Assembly: GCA_031769625.1 (NCBI GenBank)
Contig: JAUIMM010000113.1
Coordinates: forward strand, 13,674,501-13,738,500
Length of the DNA: 64,000 nucleotides
Source of the DNA: Taudactylus pleione
Taxonomy: Eukaryota > Chordata > Amphibia > Anura > Myobatrachidae
Direction of reading: 5' to 3'
Position 1 is the stretch's first letter. Every line of letters starts with the position of its first letter. A model generated the notes under the pieces. That model ran no database searches, was not told where the DNA came from, and saw only the letters and a list, made by a program, of their open reading frames with translations. This document shows positions 54,571 to 64,000 of this stretch, one piece after another. The translations under genes were made by a program, and so were the position numbers.

Positions 54571-55500
54571 ACTACCTAGATGATTTTCTGTTGGTGAGGC
54601 CAGCAGACACCCAGGTTTGCGATGATTTACTGTTTTCCCTGCAGGCCTTGTTCGCAGTTGTCGGTGTTCCGGTTGCCCGTGACAAGACGGAAGGTCCGGT
54701 TACACGCTTATCGTATTTGGGTATAGAAATAGATACCGTACTAAGGCAATGCCGATTGCCGATTGAGAAGGTGCGACGTTTGGGGGAGTTACTGGAAGCA
54801 TTTGTTTTAGCAAAAAAGGTCTCACTGAAGCAGTTGCAGTCGTTGCTAGGCCTCCTAAATTTCGCCTGTAGAGTCATTTCTATGGGCCGGGTTTTTTGTA
54901 GGCGGCTGGAAAGAGCTATGGCCGGTGTTAGGAAGCCCCATCACCTCGTTCGCATATCGCAAGATCTGAGGGAGGACCTTCGCATTTGGTTGCTGTTCCT
55001 GCGTGATTTCAATGGAGTACGGATATGGCTCCAGGCCCCTGTAGCTAATTCCGAGCGTCAACTATTTATGGATGCGTCCGTTTCCGTCGGTTTCGGATGA
55101 TTTTTGGAAGGGGAGTGGTGCGCAGAGCCTTGGTCAGAAGCTTGGGGGGTTCTAGGCCTTAATAGGAACATCCTGCTTCTGGAACTCTTCCCAATTGTAG
55201 TAGCCGTTGAGCTATGGGCTCACAAATTTTGTAACAGGCGAATCCTTTTCTGGTGCGATAATTTGGGCGTGGTCCAGGCGGTGAACAATCAGAGGGCGGA
55301 TTCTCCGTTGACTTTGAAGTTGTTGAGGCACTTGACACTTCTTTGCCTGCGAAGGAATATTGAGTTTAGGGTGTAGCATGTTTCAAATGAGATAGCAGAC
55401 TCCTTATCTCGTCTACAGTGGGACAGGTTTCGTTCTCTCGCTCCTTTCGCTTCTCTTCATGGTTTAACCTGCCCCTCCCATGTCTGGCAGATTATCGTGC
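54560..55500 (+). pseudogene. Ngaro-like RT catalytic box, thumb and RNase H
   Basis: Starts with GVSHYLDDFLLV (YLDD catalytic box), then FAVVGVPVARDKTEGP, LSYLGIEIDT, LKQLQSLLGLLNFACRVI and GRVFCRRLERAM. RNase H follows: QLFMDASVSVGFG (first Asp), an in-frame TGA at 55098-55100, LLLELFPIVVAVELWAHKF (Glu), ILFWCDNLGVVQAVNNQRA (second Asp), a TAG at 55374-55376, and NEIADSLSRLQ (last Asp). The RNase H residues are therefore present but separated by two stops. Confidence 0.85.
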
Positions 55501-55547
55501 CGGCATCAAAGTCCTTGCACTGAAGTCTCTGGCCCCTAGCACATTAA

Positions 55548-55742
55548 GGGGTTTATTTATCAAGCAGTGAAAAACTTAGTGAAATGGACCAGTGGAGAAG
55601 TTGCCCATGGCAACCAATCAGCTTTGAAGTAACATTTATTAAGTAGTCTATAAAATAATAGGTAGGAGCTGATTGGTTGCCATGGGCAACTTCTCCACTG
55701 GTCCACTTCACTAAGTTTTTCACTGCTTGATAAATAAACCTC
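55548..55742. mobile_element. Harbinger-type MITE inside Ngaro coding sequence
   Basis: TAA on both sides (55545-55547 and 55743-55745); removing element plus one TAA gives continuous Ngaro coding sequence. Ends GGGGTTTATTTATCAAGCAG and CACTGCTTGATAAATAAACCTC. Almost the whole element is an inverted repeat, including GTGGAGAAGTTGCCCATGGC and its complement, so it folds into a long hairpin. Confidence 0.93.
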
Positions 55743-55745
55743 TAA

Positions 55746-56680
55746 AGACCTACACGGCGGCTTGGGACGCTTGGCAGGGTTTCTTGGCTTCTATCCGTGG
55801 GGGAGGCAAGACGATTGATGACTGTATGGCAGAGTTTGTTTGGAGCTGGCATGAAGGGGTCATTCTAAGGCGGCTATGTCTGCAGCGCTATCTGGTATTG
55901 CTTACTTTTCTAAGTTGCATGGTATGGCAGATCCCACAAAAGCATTCATGTTAATCGCCTTGATTAACATGAACGCTTTTGTGGGATCTGCCATACCATG
56001 CAACTTAGAAAAGTAAGCGATACCAGATAGCGCTGCAGACATAGCCGCCTTAGATGAAGGGTGGGCGAAGGAGCATCCTAGCGCAGGCGATACACGTAGA
56101 CCAATTGACCCGGGCTTACTTAAAGATTTGATTGTGGCAGTATCGGGGGTTGCATTAGGCAAATACGAATCGGCCCTTTTTAATTTAGCTTTTTCATTGG
56201 CATATTTTGGGGAGTTTAGAATCAGCGAGCTCGTGGTTTCTAATAAGACTTCCACGTCAACTGGTCTAATGTCTAAACACGTGATAATTAAGCCGGCATT
56301 GATATTGTGTAAAATACAGATCAACTTGGCAAGGGGCATTGGATTTCTATCACGGAACATTCAGATGCAGTAATTTGTCCAGTTGCTCTGGCAAGGCGAT
56401 TTAATACTCTTCGCCTGCCAGGGGGCGCGCAGTGGCTTATCCATGTTAATCTTACACCTTTGTCCAGGTTTCAGTTTACAAGGCAGTTTCAGAATTGTCT
56501 TATCACTTTGGGTTTGCTCACAGAGCATTTCGGGACGCATTCATTTAGTATAGGGGCAGCAACTTGCGCAGCGGTTGATGGTGCTTCGGTCGACACCTTA
56601 CAAAAGTTGGGTTGGTGGAAGTCATCAGCTTATAAAACTTATTTACAGGGGGATAAGTTGCTTAAGTAGCTGCGCTTTTT
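55746..56680 (+). pseudogene. Ngaro-like tyrosine recombinase
   Basis: The N-terminal core-binding part (TYTAAWDAWQGFL, then KAAMSAALSGIAYFSKLHG) runs to 55956, where a 97-base inverted duplication interrupts. It resumes at 56054 with GWAKEHPSAGD. The catalytic part has the first Arg in YFGEFRISELV (about 56205-56235), a WISITEHSDAVICPV segment in another frame, then GTHSFSIGAATCAAVDG (HxxR box; the Arg codon reads AGT, Ser, at 56547-56549) and GWWKSSAYKTYL with the nucleophile Tyr codon at 56632-56634. It ends with a TAG at 56667-56669. Such enzymes insert the circular cDNA without target duplication. The lost Arg and broken frame make it inactive. Confidence 0.85.
55865..56053. repeat. 92-bp-arm inverted duplication in the recombinase
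   Basis: The left arm 55865-55956 is the sense coding strand. The right arm 55962-56053 is its reverse complement with two mismatches, separated by GCCTT. Both mismatches are CpG in one arm and TpG/CpA in the other, fitting CpG decay after duplication. Confidence 0.95.
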
Positions 56681-56911
56681 GCAAGTTTGTTGGGAAACCC
56701 AGGGGCCTTATGCTCACTGCCGATAGGGATTCTGAAAGGATTTTCAGCTTTTGCCCTCAAAGAGGTTTTGCTGTTTTTCATCTTCAGATGGGTCACCCAA
56801 CTATTTGTTTCCCTTCCCGCGGGTTAGTTTGTTATTATGTAAGAATTCATTTCTGGTTAGTTTGTTATTATGTAAGAATTAATTTCTGACTGGGTAACTT
56901 TTCTTGCAGGG

Positions 56912-57466
56912 TTGCCCAGGAATGCTAACTGTCGGGTGTGGTTTGTGGGGCATTCATTCATATTTTGGGCTAGTCAGCACCCCTTAGCATTGCAGGCCTC
57001 GCATTTGTTGGGTGCAAGTGACGTCCGTTGGCTGGGTTTCCGTGGTATGCGCTGGAAGTGCCTGCTGGATGCCTTATGGGCGGCAGAGGATAAGTTTGGG
57101 ACCCCTGACTGGGTGGTCTTTCACTTGGGGGGAAACGATTTGGGCACGTGCAAGGGCATTGAGCTGATACACTCTATTAGGAGCGACTTGCAAGTGCTTG
57201 TTAACCATTGGCCCAACGTCGGCATCGCATGGTCGGACATTGTCCCGCGTCAATTTTGGTGTGGACCCCAGAGTGGCAAGGCATTGGATGGAGTTCGCTG
57301 GAAGGTCAATATGGCAATTGGCCGTTTTGTCCTTAGCGTGGGGGGCCGCGTCATACGGCACCCACGTTTACATTACAAGGAGGAGAGCTTCTATAGGCCT
57401 GACGGGGTACACCTCACAGGAGTGGGGCTAGAGCTCTTTATCAGCGACCTCTGCAGTTTCCTGTAG
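56912..57466 (+). pseudogene. SGNH-type hydrolase ORF of the Ngaro element
   Basis: An unbroken 184-codon frame ending in TAG at 57464-57466. SGNH/GDSL-like blocks appear in order: VWFVGHSFI (block I, GHS in place of GDS, about 56947-56955), LGASDVRWLGFRGMRWKCL (block II Gly region), VFHLGGNDLGTC (block III GGND, about 57127-57138) and RPDGVHLTGVG (block V DGVH, 57401-57412). By family this is an esterase-like enzyme; its role in Ngaro elements is not established. The frame opens at TTG and its first in-frame ATG falls well after block I. An acceptor-like TTTTCTTGCAG ends at 56909, so the start may be supplied by splicing. It is intact in this copy, unlike all upstream genes, but its expression is doubtful. 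Confidence 0.8.
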
Positions 57467-58317
57467 GTCTCAGAGGGTCACAGTTTGGTGGCGGGCCTGG
57501 TTCTATGAACTGGGCTTTGCTGGGAAGCAGTGCTCCTGGGGACCTATTATTAGCGCAAGAGTGCCTGGGGAGCATTCTTTCCTCTGAGAGCGGCAAGTTG
57601 GTCACCGCCCAAAGGGGGGACCTGGTCCCTGTCCAGGGGAAGGGCCGACGCTGTGCCAATTAAGGTGGGATGGTACTTCCTTAGGTCGGGCTGCGCGGGG
57701 TGGGGATCAGTCCCTATTATTTATTATTGATTTCCATAGGGCTGTGGCCTCGGAGCACTGCTTTCTTTCTGCCACCTATTTCTAATTTCTATTCAATCAA
57801 TAAATTCTGTCTGTGACCTTTTTTAATCGCATACAGTTGTCAGTGTGTTAATTTCTAGGCTTAGATTAAGTTAAGTTAACAAAAAGGAATGGTAAAACAA
57901 ATGGGTGACTTATTGAAAAGCTAGTACCATACAGTAACAACGCATAATCTAAAGTAATAATCGCAAAATCTAAACTTGCAAACAGTGGTAGCAAGTAATA
58001 TGGTCTGTTAAATGGCAATTTACACTTTTAATACTGAAAGAGAGTTAATTGTATTTTTTTAAACCATATACTGCTTGTACCCATCTATTAAGCTGGCTAC
58101 CTTAGTGTTGCGCAGCCAGTCAATTTTTCCCATTTGGCCGTATAAGTTGGTGGGTAAATGAGGGCCAGTTTGTGGTGCTAAGGCCATGTGATCAGAACAT
58201 ATGGGGCCTGTTATTACAGCTGGAAGATGACACACAGACTTTTAGTCAATTTCATGCTGCATTTAATAACAGACTTGCTAAGCATTCGATCATAATATAA
58301 TTGATGGTGGCACTTAT
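57467..58317. other. Ngaro 3' region then unassigned AT-rich DNA
   Basis: 57467-57840 follows the hydrolase stop, contains AATAAA at about 57799-57804, and probably holds the element's 3' end. No split repeat pair was recognised. From 57840 to 58317 I see no gene or repeat. Confidence 0.5.
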
Positions 58318-58620
58318 TCTTGAGGCACAGAGGCTAGCATTACTGCCTCACAACACCAAATCCATGAGTTCAATCTGACTTGGAAACTCATTGTGGTGTT
58401 TATATGTTCTCTCCGTGTTACTTAGGTTTCCTCTGGGTGCTAAAGTTTGGTAGATTATCGTTACTTTGTTTAAGAGAATATAAACAAAAAGACACATTGA
58501 GGGGAGGTAGTTATGGGAATCATTATATTCTATGTAAAGCTATGCATAATATATTGGTGCTATATTGGCATAATACACACACTGCAATATTGGACCATGT
58601 AACATTGTAATTGCTTGTGG
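58318..58620 (+). mobile_element. Diverged tRNA-headed SINE
   Basis: GGCACAGAGGCTAGCATTACTG resembles an A box region and ATGAGTTCAATCTGAC a B box (GTTCRANYC-like). The body GTTTATATGTTCTCTCCGTG and GGTTTCCTCTGGGTGCTAAAG matches the core of a widespread vertebrate SINE. The tail is not clearly bounded. Confidence 0.7.
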
Positions 58621-58741
58621 TAGGGATAATCATATCATTAAAATAACAAATTATACTTGAAGAGTACAGTCATTACTATACATAATAAAAGAATACATAT
58701 AGATTTAAAGTTCAGCTTTTCACTGGGGCTGTGCAAACACT

Positions 58742-59275
58742 GGGCCTGATTCAGGCCCGCTCACGAACGCTATGCGCTTGCGAGCGGGTGGATGTTAGGC
58801 CACTGCGCATGCGCACGCCAGAGCCGGGTCCGACGTGCGCATGCGCGAGACACGGCTAGTGACAGGCGCTCCGTCGCTCCGGGTCTCGCACCAAAAGGGG
58901 GCGGCTGTCGATTTTGATCGACAGCTCGCACCGTTTTGGAGGCGTGGCGTGGGGGTGGCTTCACAAACGGAGGCATTCCCATGCGAACGCCTACCGTTTG
59001 TGGGCGGCCCCACTGACTTCACCAGTGATGTCAGTGGGAGAGCTTCCGGCTCTATTAGAGCCAGAAGCTCTCTGGGGCTTGCGGCCACGAGACCCTACCA
59101 CAAGGGTCTCGTCGCAAGCCCGATGGTCGCGATGGTCATCATCCTGGCCGCTCGCAATAGCTGTGGGTGGTCACCCACAGCTATGCGAGCGGCCAGGATG
59201 CCGCTCCAAATAAAACCAAAACGCCCTGATTCAGAGCGAGCGCTCTTTCAGAGCATCCGGCTCTGCATCAGTGCC
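58742..59275 (+). mobile_element. Hairpin-chain MITE, fourth full copy
   Basis: Ends GGGCCTGATTCAGGCCCGC and CGGCTCTGCATCAGTGCC, flanked by ACT on both sides (58739-58741 and 59276-59278). It carries the same hairpin order as 23274-23814, with small mismatches: ACTGACTTCACCAGTGATGT replaces the perfect palindrome near 59010-59038, and GAGAGCTTCCGGCTCT pairs with AGAGCCAGAAGCTCTC. Confidence 0.9.
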
Positions 59276-59393
59276 ACTGTCTCAATATTACTATATTGAA
59301 AAGACAATAACAATCTCCCATATACAGCTAAACCAAGAGCATCTTCATAGACACAGGGATGAAGTGATTAATCATAAGTAAGCATCATTAAAC

Positions 59394-60192
59394 GAGATGT
59401 GCGCCGGACCATTTTTGCTGGAATTGGCTCTGATTCTTTGTCCGGTTTTAGATTTGGATTTGAATTTGCCAAACCGCCATGACTTGTTTTGGATTTGGAT
59501 TTGCATTTTTTTCAATTGAAAAAAAAAACTAAAATCACATTATTTGGGCCTTTTTTTGTTCCTAGAGTATTATTAACCTCAATAACATTAATTTCCAGTC
59601 ATTTTCAGTCAATCTTGACCACCTCAGAGCTGCGGGAAGTCAGAACACTTTTACGCACACGCTGAGGGGTACTAAAGCATACTGGGGTGCAGTGCGCAAT
59701 ACAAATACAACAATTTAAAAAAAAATAAAATGTTTCAATTTTTTTTTATAACAAATATGGTGTGAGACAGTGAACCCAGTGGGTGCGGCCTGCAGAGTCA
59801 GTGCAGCACCACTTTGATGGAATTAGACTAATTAGACTAAAGGGTCTGGATACAGCTTGTGGTTGGACACAGCACAGCCACTTAAATGGACACAGTGATA
59901 GCACAGCCCCTTAGACATGGACACAACCCCAACAGCACACTTGGACACAGCAGAGCATAGCACAGCATGCCAAAGCATAACTGGACTGGAGTGAAATGGC
60001 GCTGAGTCCCAGCCGCGGCTCCTTATGTGAGATCCAAAACCCACGAGAATCCGACGTCAGGAGGATGACGTTAGGCCTCGATCTGACATCCGAGCCAGGA
60101 CTCGGATGCGGCTCTGGTTAACAAGTTCGGAGCAGTCCGGATTAGCTTGAATCCGGACGGCTCTAAATTTGTTAATCAGAGCTGCATCTCTA
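59394..60192. mobile_element. Small hAT of the TAGGGRTG family
   Basis: Perfect 8-bp duplication CATTAAAC (59386-59393 and 60193-60200). The left end GAGATGTGCGCCGG lacks the first two bases (TA) of the family terminus; the right end is GCTGCATCTCTA. The interior shares TATTATTAACCTCAATAAC with 35031-37531, 37574-40960 and 48813-52493. No transposase. Confidence 0.88.
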
Positions 60193-60200
60193 CATTAAAC

Positions 60201-62079
60201 CCCCTATAAAAGCTTTCTTCCATTGTATATTGTATGATATCTACCTATTCACAGTAGACTAGGAAGAAATAAAGCTGCTCAGCTGATGATTTGAACTATG
60301 TAAATGATCTCCTCTGTCTGTAGATAGAAATCCACCTCAGCAATAGCCCACCTCACGCTCTGGAGAGGAGCCGCCATGTAAATTGCATTTCCCAGAAGTC
60401 TGCTCTCTTAAGCAGCAGTGGTTTATTTAGGACCGTAACTAAATTATCTGTATACATGAAGTACCTACCTTCCTTTTCAAACGTAGCAGCAGGATCATAG
60501 CATCAGGCAAATGTCTGTGAGTGGATATGGGCCAGTTATGTGATATGTGATGCACTCATGTGTCTCACTCTTCTGTGGGTACACCCCACTTGCTGCCCAG
60601 CTTTATGGGTGAAGGTATTAAATAATACAACTTGGATGTGATAGCCTTTAAAACCGATTGTGACATTCCCAATTTTCCTCACTTAAGTTTGTCCAGAACA
60701 GGAGCCAATAGGAGGGTCATTAGGACACTATCTGGTACCAGCGGGCAGCACAAGTTTGGGTACGGGGACAGCACAAGGCAGAATTTTGCCATGCTACGGC
60801 CCTGACACAGGCTGTAAGAAAACGTTAGATAATGTGTCTGCTAGTCCTTTACCTGCTCTCTGTCATATTTGTTGTGTCTATTTTGGACTTGGCCACACCC
60901 CTCAGTGACATCATTTCTACCTTTATATCCCACACATTGCCATTAGCCCACACCCATAGACTTCTGTATAGTGAGATTATCAGTACTCAGTTATACTGAC
61001 AGGAGAGTACTGGGAGGCATTACAGATTCTGGGGGAGAGAAGCAGAACAATGGAAGTGTAGTAATAGTGAGCTCGGCAAGCAGCCTTAGTATCACCGTCA
61101 TAGGAATTGCATAAAGTAATGTAACAAGAATCTATAAATGCATTTATCCCTTAATAGTTATATTAGATAAATACAAAAGGAAAAAAAATACATTGTTGAA
61201 GTCCCTTTAAAATCTTGACCCTAGTTACAGGATTGGAACCCTTACCATAGCCCAAAGTTATCACATCCCCCTGCGGTGTCAGTAATCTATGTGGGCTTTA
61301 TACACATATTATATGTAATTCAGCATTTAGTGAGTTTACCATTTTCTGAATATCACAGAATTATTACAATTCTTTTTATTTATGGGTTATTGTAATTGTA
61401 TGTCCCTGCCTCAGCTGTACTAGGTATTTGACTACTGCTCTGAACAATTAACTTAGAAGTAATGTTAAATTAAGTAGTTTATCAATGCATATTATCTGTA
61501 GATGATGGTTTGGAATATAGTTTTTTATGTTTTTGTGTCCTTTGTTAGCTTTTAGATATATAGACCCAGATGCTAGCTTAATGGTATGTGCTATTTGTTT
61601 GTTTAAGGTAATTTATTGCTGGCCATACTAGTGGGAGTGTTTTGGGGGTAGTTAGTAATCAGTGGCCTCACATGCCAGGTCTCCTATGTAAGGTTCATAG
61701 TAAGGCTGGTTAGCCTTTGTCTGGTGCCCTATCTTAGAAGTGCCAATTACATTTTAAATCGAATATTGGCGTTATATCAGCGTTAAACAGAAGTGAAACA
61801 AGGGAAACCCACCGATCAACAATCAAACAGCAACCAAACATTAATTGGATAAAGTGGAATGAACAATTGTGAGGTCACAGTCTCCCTACTACTAGCTCCT
61901 GTGGATACATAACCAGGACATTCATCACTGAACTCCCTGTCTGGTGGCTGCATAAACCTGGTGCTTCCCTTCCTACTATTGCTGCTGGCTCTGTGCTTTA
62001 CATATAATCCTAATGCATACTTATCTGTGTTATGTCAGTTTACCTCTATGATCATGTACTTTTACCTTAGCTCTGTTTC
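60201..62079. other. Unassigned, apparently unique sequence
   Basis: The longest stretch in the window where I recognise no transposon, tandem repeat or coding domain. Short imperfect duplications occur (for example TAATTGTATG and TTATGTTTTTG phrases), without structure. It may be old unique DNA or an unrecognised repeat. Confidence 0.45.
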
Positions 62080-62082
62080 TAA

Positions 62083-63024
62083 GGGCTCTATTTATCAACA
62101 TTATTTTTACTAAAATAATGTGAAAAAGGGTGTTTTCACACCCTTTTCACATTATTTTAGTATCACCTATAGTTATTACAGGGCAATTGGTGTAGAATTC
62201 GTAAAATTCTACTCCAACCCCTATGTATCACTTATTTTTAGTAAAGCAGATCGCATTTCCCAGAACTGTAATGGGAAATGTGATCCGACCAAAGTTACTA
62301 AAAATAAATGTGAAAAAAATACCGGGGAAAGCCCTGTGATAATAACGCCACCTGGAGGTGGCGTTATCCAGGATCTTCCCCGGTTACCGGCCTCCTGCCC
62401 TGCTCTAACGGGGAGAGCAGAGCCGGGAGTCGGTCCCTGTAATCAGCTGTGTGGTCTAAACAGACTGCAAGCTGATTACTGTAAAAAAAAAGAAAAAAAA
62501 AAATAGTAAAAAAAAAATTACTTACCTGACTCCAGGGACCAGTGATCGGGCCTCCGGTGATGTCTCCCCTCCGGTCAACTGGTTTCCCACAGTGCACTGC
62601 TGCCCGGTCATCAGGTGATCGTGCCCCAGTGCAGTATGGGAGATCACCTGACCGGAGGAATGGAGAGCATCACCGGAGGCCCAGAACATGCAGGTAAGTG
62701 TAAGTAAGGGAGAGGGGGGTCACAGGGGGTCCGCAATTGCGGGGGCGAGGCTTAGCACCGGGGGTGGGGCTTAGTGCCGGAGGGGGGGTAGCAGCGGCGA
62801 CCGGTCGGCGCATGCGCGGGCACTTAATCACTGTATTTTTTTCGAAAATACCGTGATAAGGCTCCGAAGGGGATTAGCAGGGACAGAGCTTTATCGCAAG
62901 CTCTGTCCCTGCAAGGGATTTGTAGTAAATCCCTGTGATATTGCCTGAATTCGCAATGCGAATTCACTCGGTAATATCACACTACAATCTGCATTACCAA
63001 TGTGGATTGTAGTAAATAGAGCCC
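62083..63024. mobile_element. Harbinger-type MITE, TIR GGGCTCTATTTA
   Basis: TAA on both sides (62080-62082 and 63025-63027). Ends GGGCTCTATTTATCAACA and GATTGTAGTAAATAGAGCCC. The interior is a run of hairpins: AAAATAATGTGAAAAAGGGTG with its complement, GATCGCATTTCCCA...TGGGAAATGTGATC, ATAACGCCACCTGGAGGTG..TTAT, ATTTTTTTCGAAAAT, GACAGAGCTT...AAGCTCTGTC and GAATTCGCAATGCGAATTC. Truncated inverted sister at 18620-19528. Confidence 0.93.
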
Positions 63025-63389
63025 TAACTCTTATATCATCTAGCTCCAACCACTGTATATTTTATTATTTAATTTCTGCTCCCACCAAATCTCCACTTTT
63101 ATTATACTCAATAATAAACTTTTGTTTTACATACACACTTTTCCCACACTGTACTTATTTACATTTCTGGGAATCTGCTCTCTCTTACATTCTTTCTTCA
63201 TTCCTACTTTCAACTTTTTCTTCCCCTATTCACATCATCCTTACTATTACCATGTTTTCTTCAACTCCCACCTTTACTCAGTGTCTACCTAATCTTTTGT
63301 TCTGCCCCTTGCTTCCACCTTTTATCCTTTCCCCCTTGTCTCCTCCACTTCCTCTTCCCCTTATCTCCTCTCCTCTGTTTACCTTCCTC

Positions 63390-64000
63390 CCCATCTTCTC
63401 CCATTACTCCACTTTCATTCTCTTATACACCACCAGGATCCTACAACCTCACTGCTAATCCCTCCTCCCACCCCCCTCTCCATGTCACTTCACCCCACAT
63501 CCTTCCACATATCATTAAGCTCCCTTCCTGCCCACCTTCTGCTGGCTCCCCTTCTTGCACTGGAGACCGCACCATTGCTACACTCTATTCATCTCGGTCT
63601 CCCAAACTAATCTCACCTCCACGCTATAGCAACCCTGATAATCTCATCCAAATCTCTACAACAAACTCTGTCCCTCGATCCTGTGCCCTCTGGAATGCCA
63701 GGTCAGTCTGTAATAAACTGGTCCCAACTCATGACCTTTTCATCTCCAACTCCCTGAATCTCCTAGCCATTACTGAAACCTGGATTTTACCCTCTGACAC
63801 CACTTCTCCTGCAGCTCTCTCCTCTGGGGTCCTCACCTTTTCTCACACCCCACGACCTGGGGGTCGCCATGGTGGTGATGTTGGGGTCCTCCTATCCCCT
63901 GGTTACTCATACCAACCCATTCCCTCTGAACCATCCCTTACATTCTCTACATTTGAAGTCCATGCTTTACGCCTCTTCCACCCAGTACACCTCAGAGTAG
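63390..64000 (+). CDS. L2-type LINE endonuclease domain, runs off window
   Basis: An open frame (codon starts in phase with 63961) continues to the window end. It has a Pro/Ser-rich leader, then the apurinic-endonuclease fold start: CALWNARSVCNKLVPTHDLF (N of the LWNARS box), SLNLLAITETWILPSDTT (catalytic Glu in ITETW) and GGRHGGDVGVLLS (normally RGGGVGILL). This is the N-terminal domain of the L2/CR1-type ORF2, which nicks target DNA to prime reverse transcription. It is open across the visible part, but the N-terminus is uncertain because no clear ATG lies in frame near the start. The His for Gly change in the GGGVG box hints at decay. Confidence 0.8.

Larger units (their letters stand above)
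48240..57840 (+). mobile_element. Ngaro/DIRS-type tyrosine-recombinase retrotransposon
   Basis: Gene order gag, RT-RNase H, tyrosine recombinase, SGNH hydrolase is that of the Ngaro group of YR retrotransposons, which integrate with a recombinase instead of a DDE integrase. Outer borders are approximate; I could not identify the split direct repeats expected at Ngaro ends. A 3.7-kb hAT (48813-52493), a 195-bp MITE (55548-55742) and an inverted duplication (55865-56053) interrupt it, and stops and frameshifts occur throughout. Confidence 0.85.

Noticed and set aside
58318..58390. tRNA gene
   Set aside because: A- and B-box-like bases are present but no cloverleaf or anticodon stem is convincing, and a SINE body follows.
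63000..63458. 152-codon frame before the LINE endonuclease
   Set aside because: Leu/Ser/Pro-rich from C/T-rich sequence and in a different phase from the endonuclease frame. It could be part of a LINE 5' region but has no recognisable ORF1 motif.

Overview
The window reads as repeat-dense vertebrate nuclear DNA, most likely from an anuran amphibian with a large genome. This is an inference from its mix of elements: L2/CR1-type LINE pieces at both edges, a chromodomain Ty3/gypsy element, an Ngaro/DIRS-type tyrosine-recombinase retrotransposon with a hydrolase ORF, a Penelope-like foldback, many hAT elements and many PIF/Harbinger-like MITEs. I found no convincing host exon, tRNA, rRNA or CRISPR array. 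Nearly all open frames are decayed transposon genes or products of tandem repeats.

Layout. 1-6.6 kb: LINE reverse-transcriptase fragment (minus strand), MITEs and nested hAT elements. 6.6-14.1 kb: a TTAGGG-rich MITE split by a gypsy element (7178-14044), whose integrase is split again by another MITE (11598-12192). 14-20 kb: a minisatellite split by a dead Tc1/mariner copy, then several MITEs. 20.1-22.2 kb: a ~2 kb inverted repeat flanked by a 16-bp direct repeat. 23-27 kb: five related MITEs, two of them carrying nested insertions. 27.2-34.8 kb: two long hAT elements, the first filled by a 27-bp minisatellite with a 562-bp higher-order period, the second carrying a nested hAT. 34.9-41.4 kb: a MITE holding two hAT elements, one of which holds a third. 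41-48 kb: dispersed repeats, a solo LTR (45652-46960) and small MITEs. 48-57.8 kb: the Ngaro-like element, carrying a 3.7-kb hAT, a 195-bp MITE and a 92-bp-arm hairpin. 58-64 kb: a SINE, a hairpin-chain MITE, a small hAT, a Harbinger MITE and the endonuclease end of a second LINE.

Many boundaries are fixed by target-site duplications (TSDs) read directly on both sides: 8 bp for hAT, 3 bp for Harbinger-like, 5 bp for the solo LTR. These give a relative order of insertions. The most unusual structure is a MITE family built from about nine hairpins in a row, kept in the same order in several copies. Also notable are the two opposite-facing hAT copies at 37574-40960 and 48813-52493, and the lack of an early ATG in the Ngaro hydrolase ORF, which follows an acceptor-like splice site.
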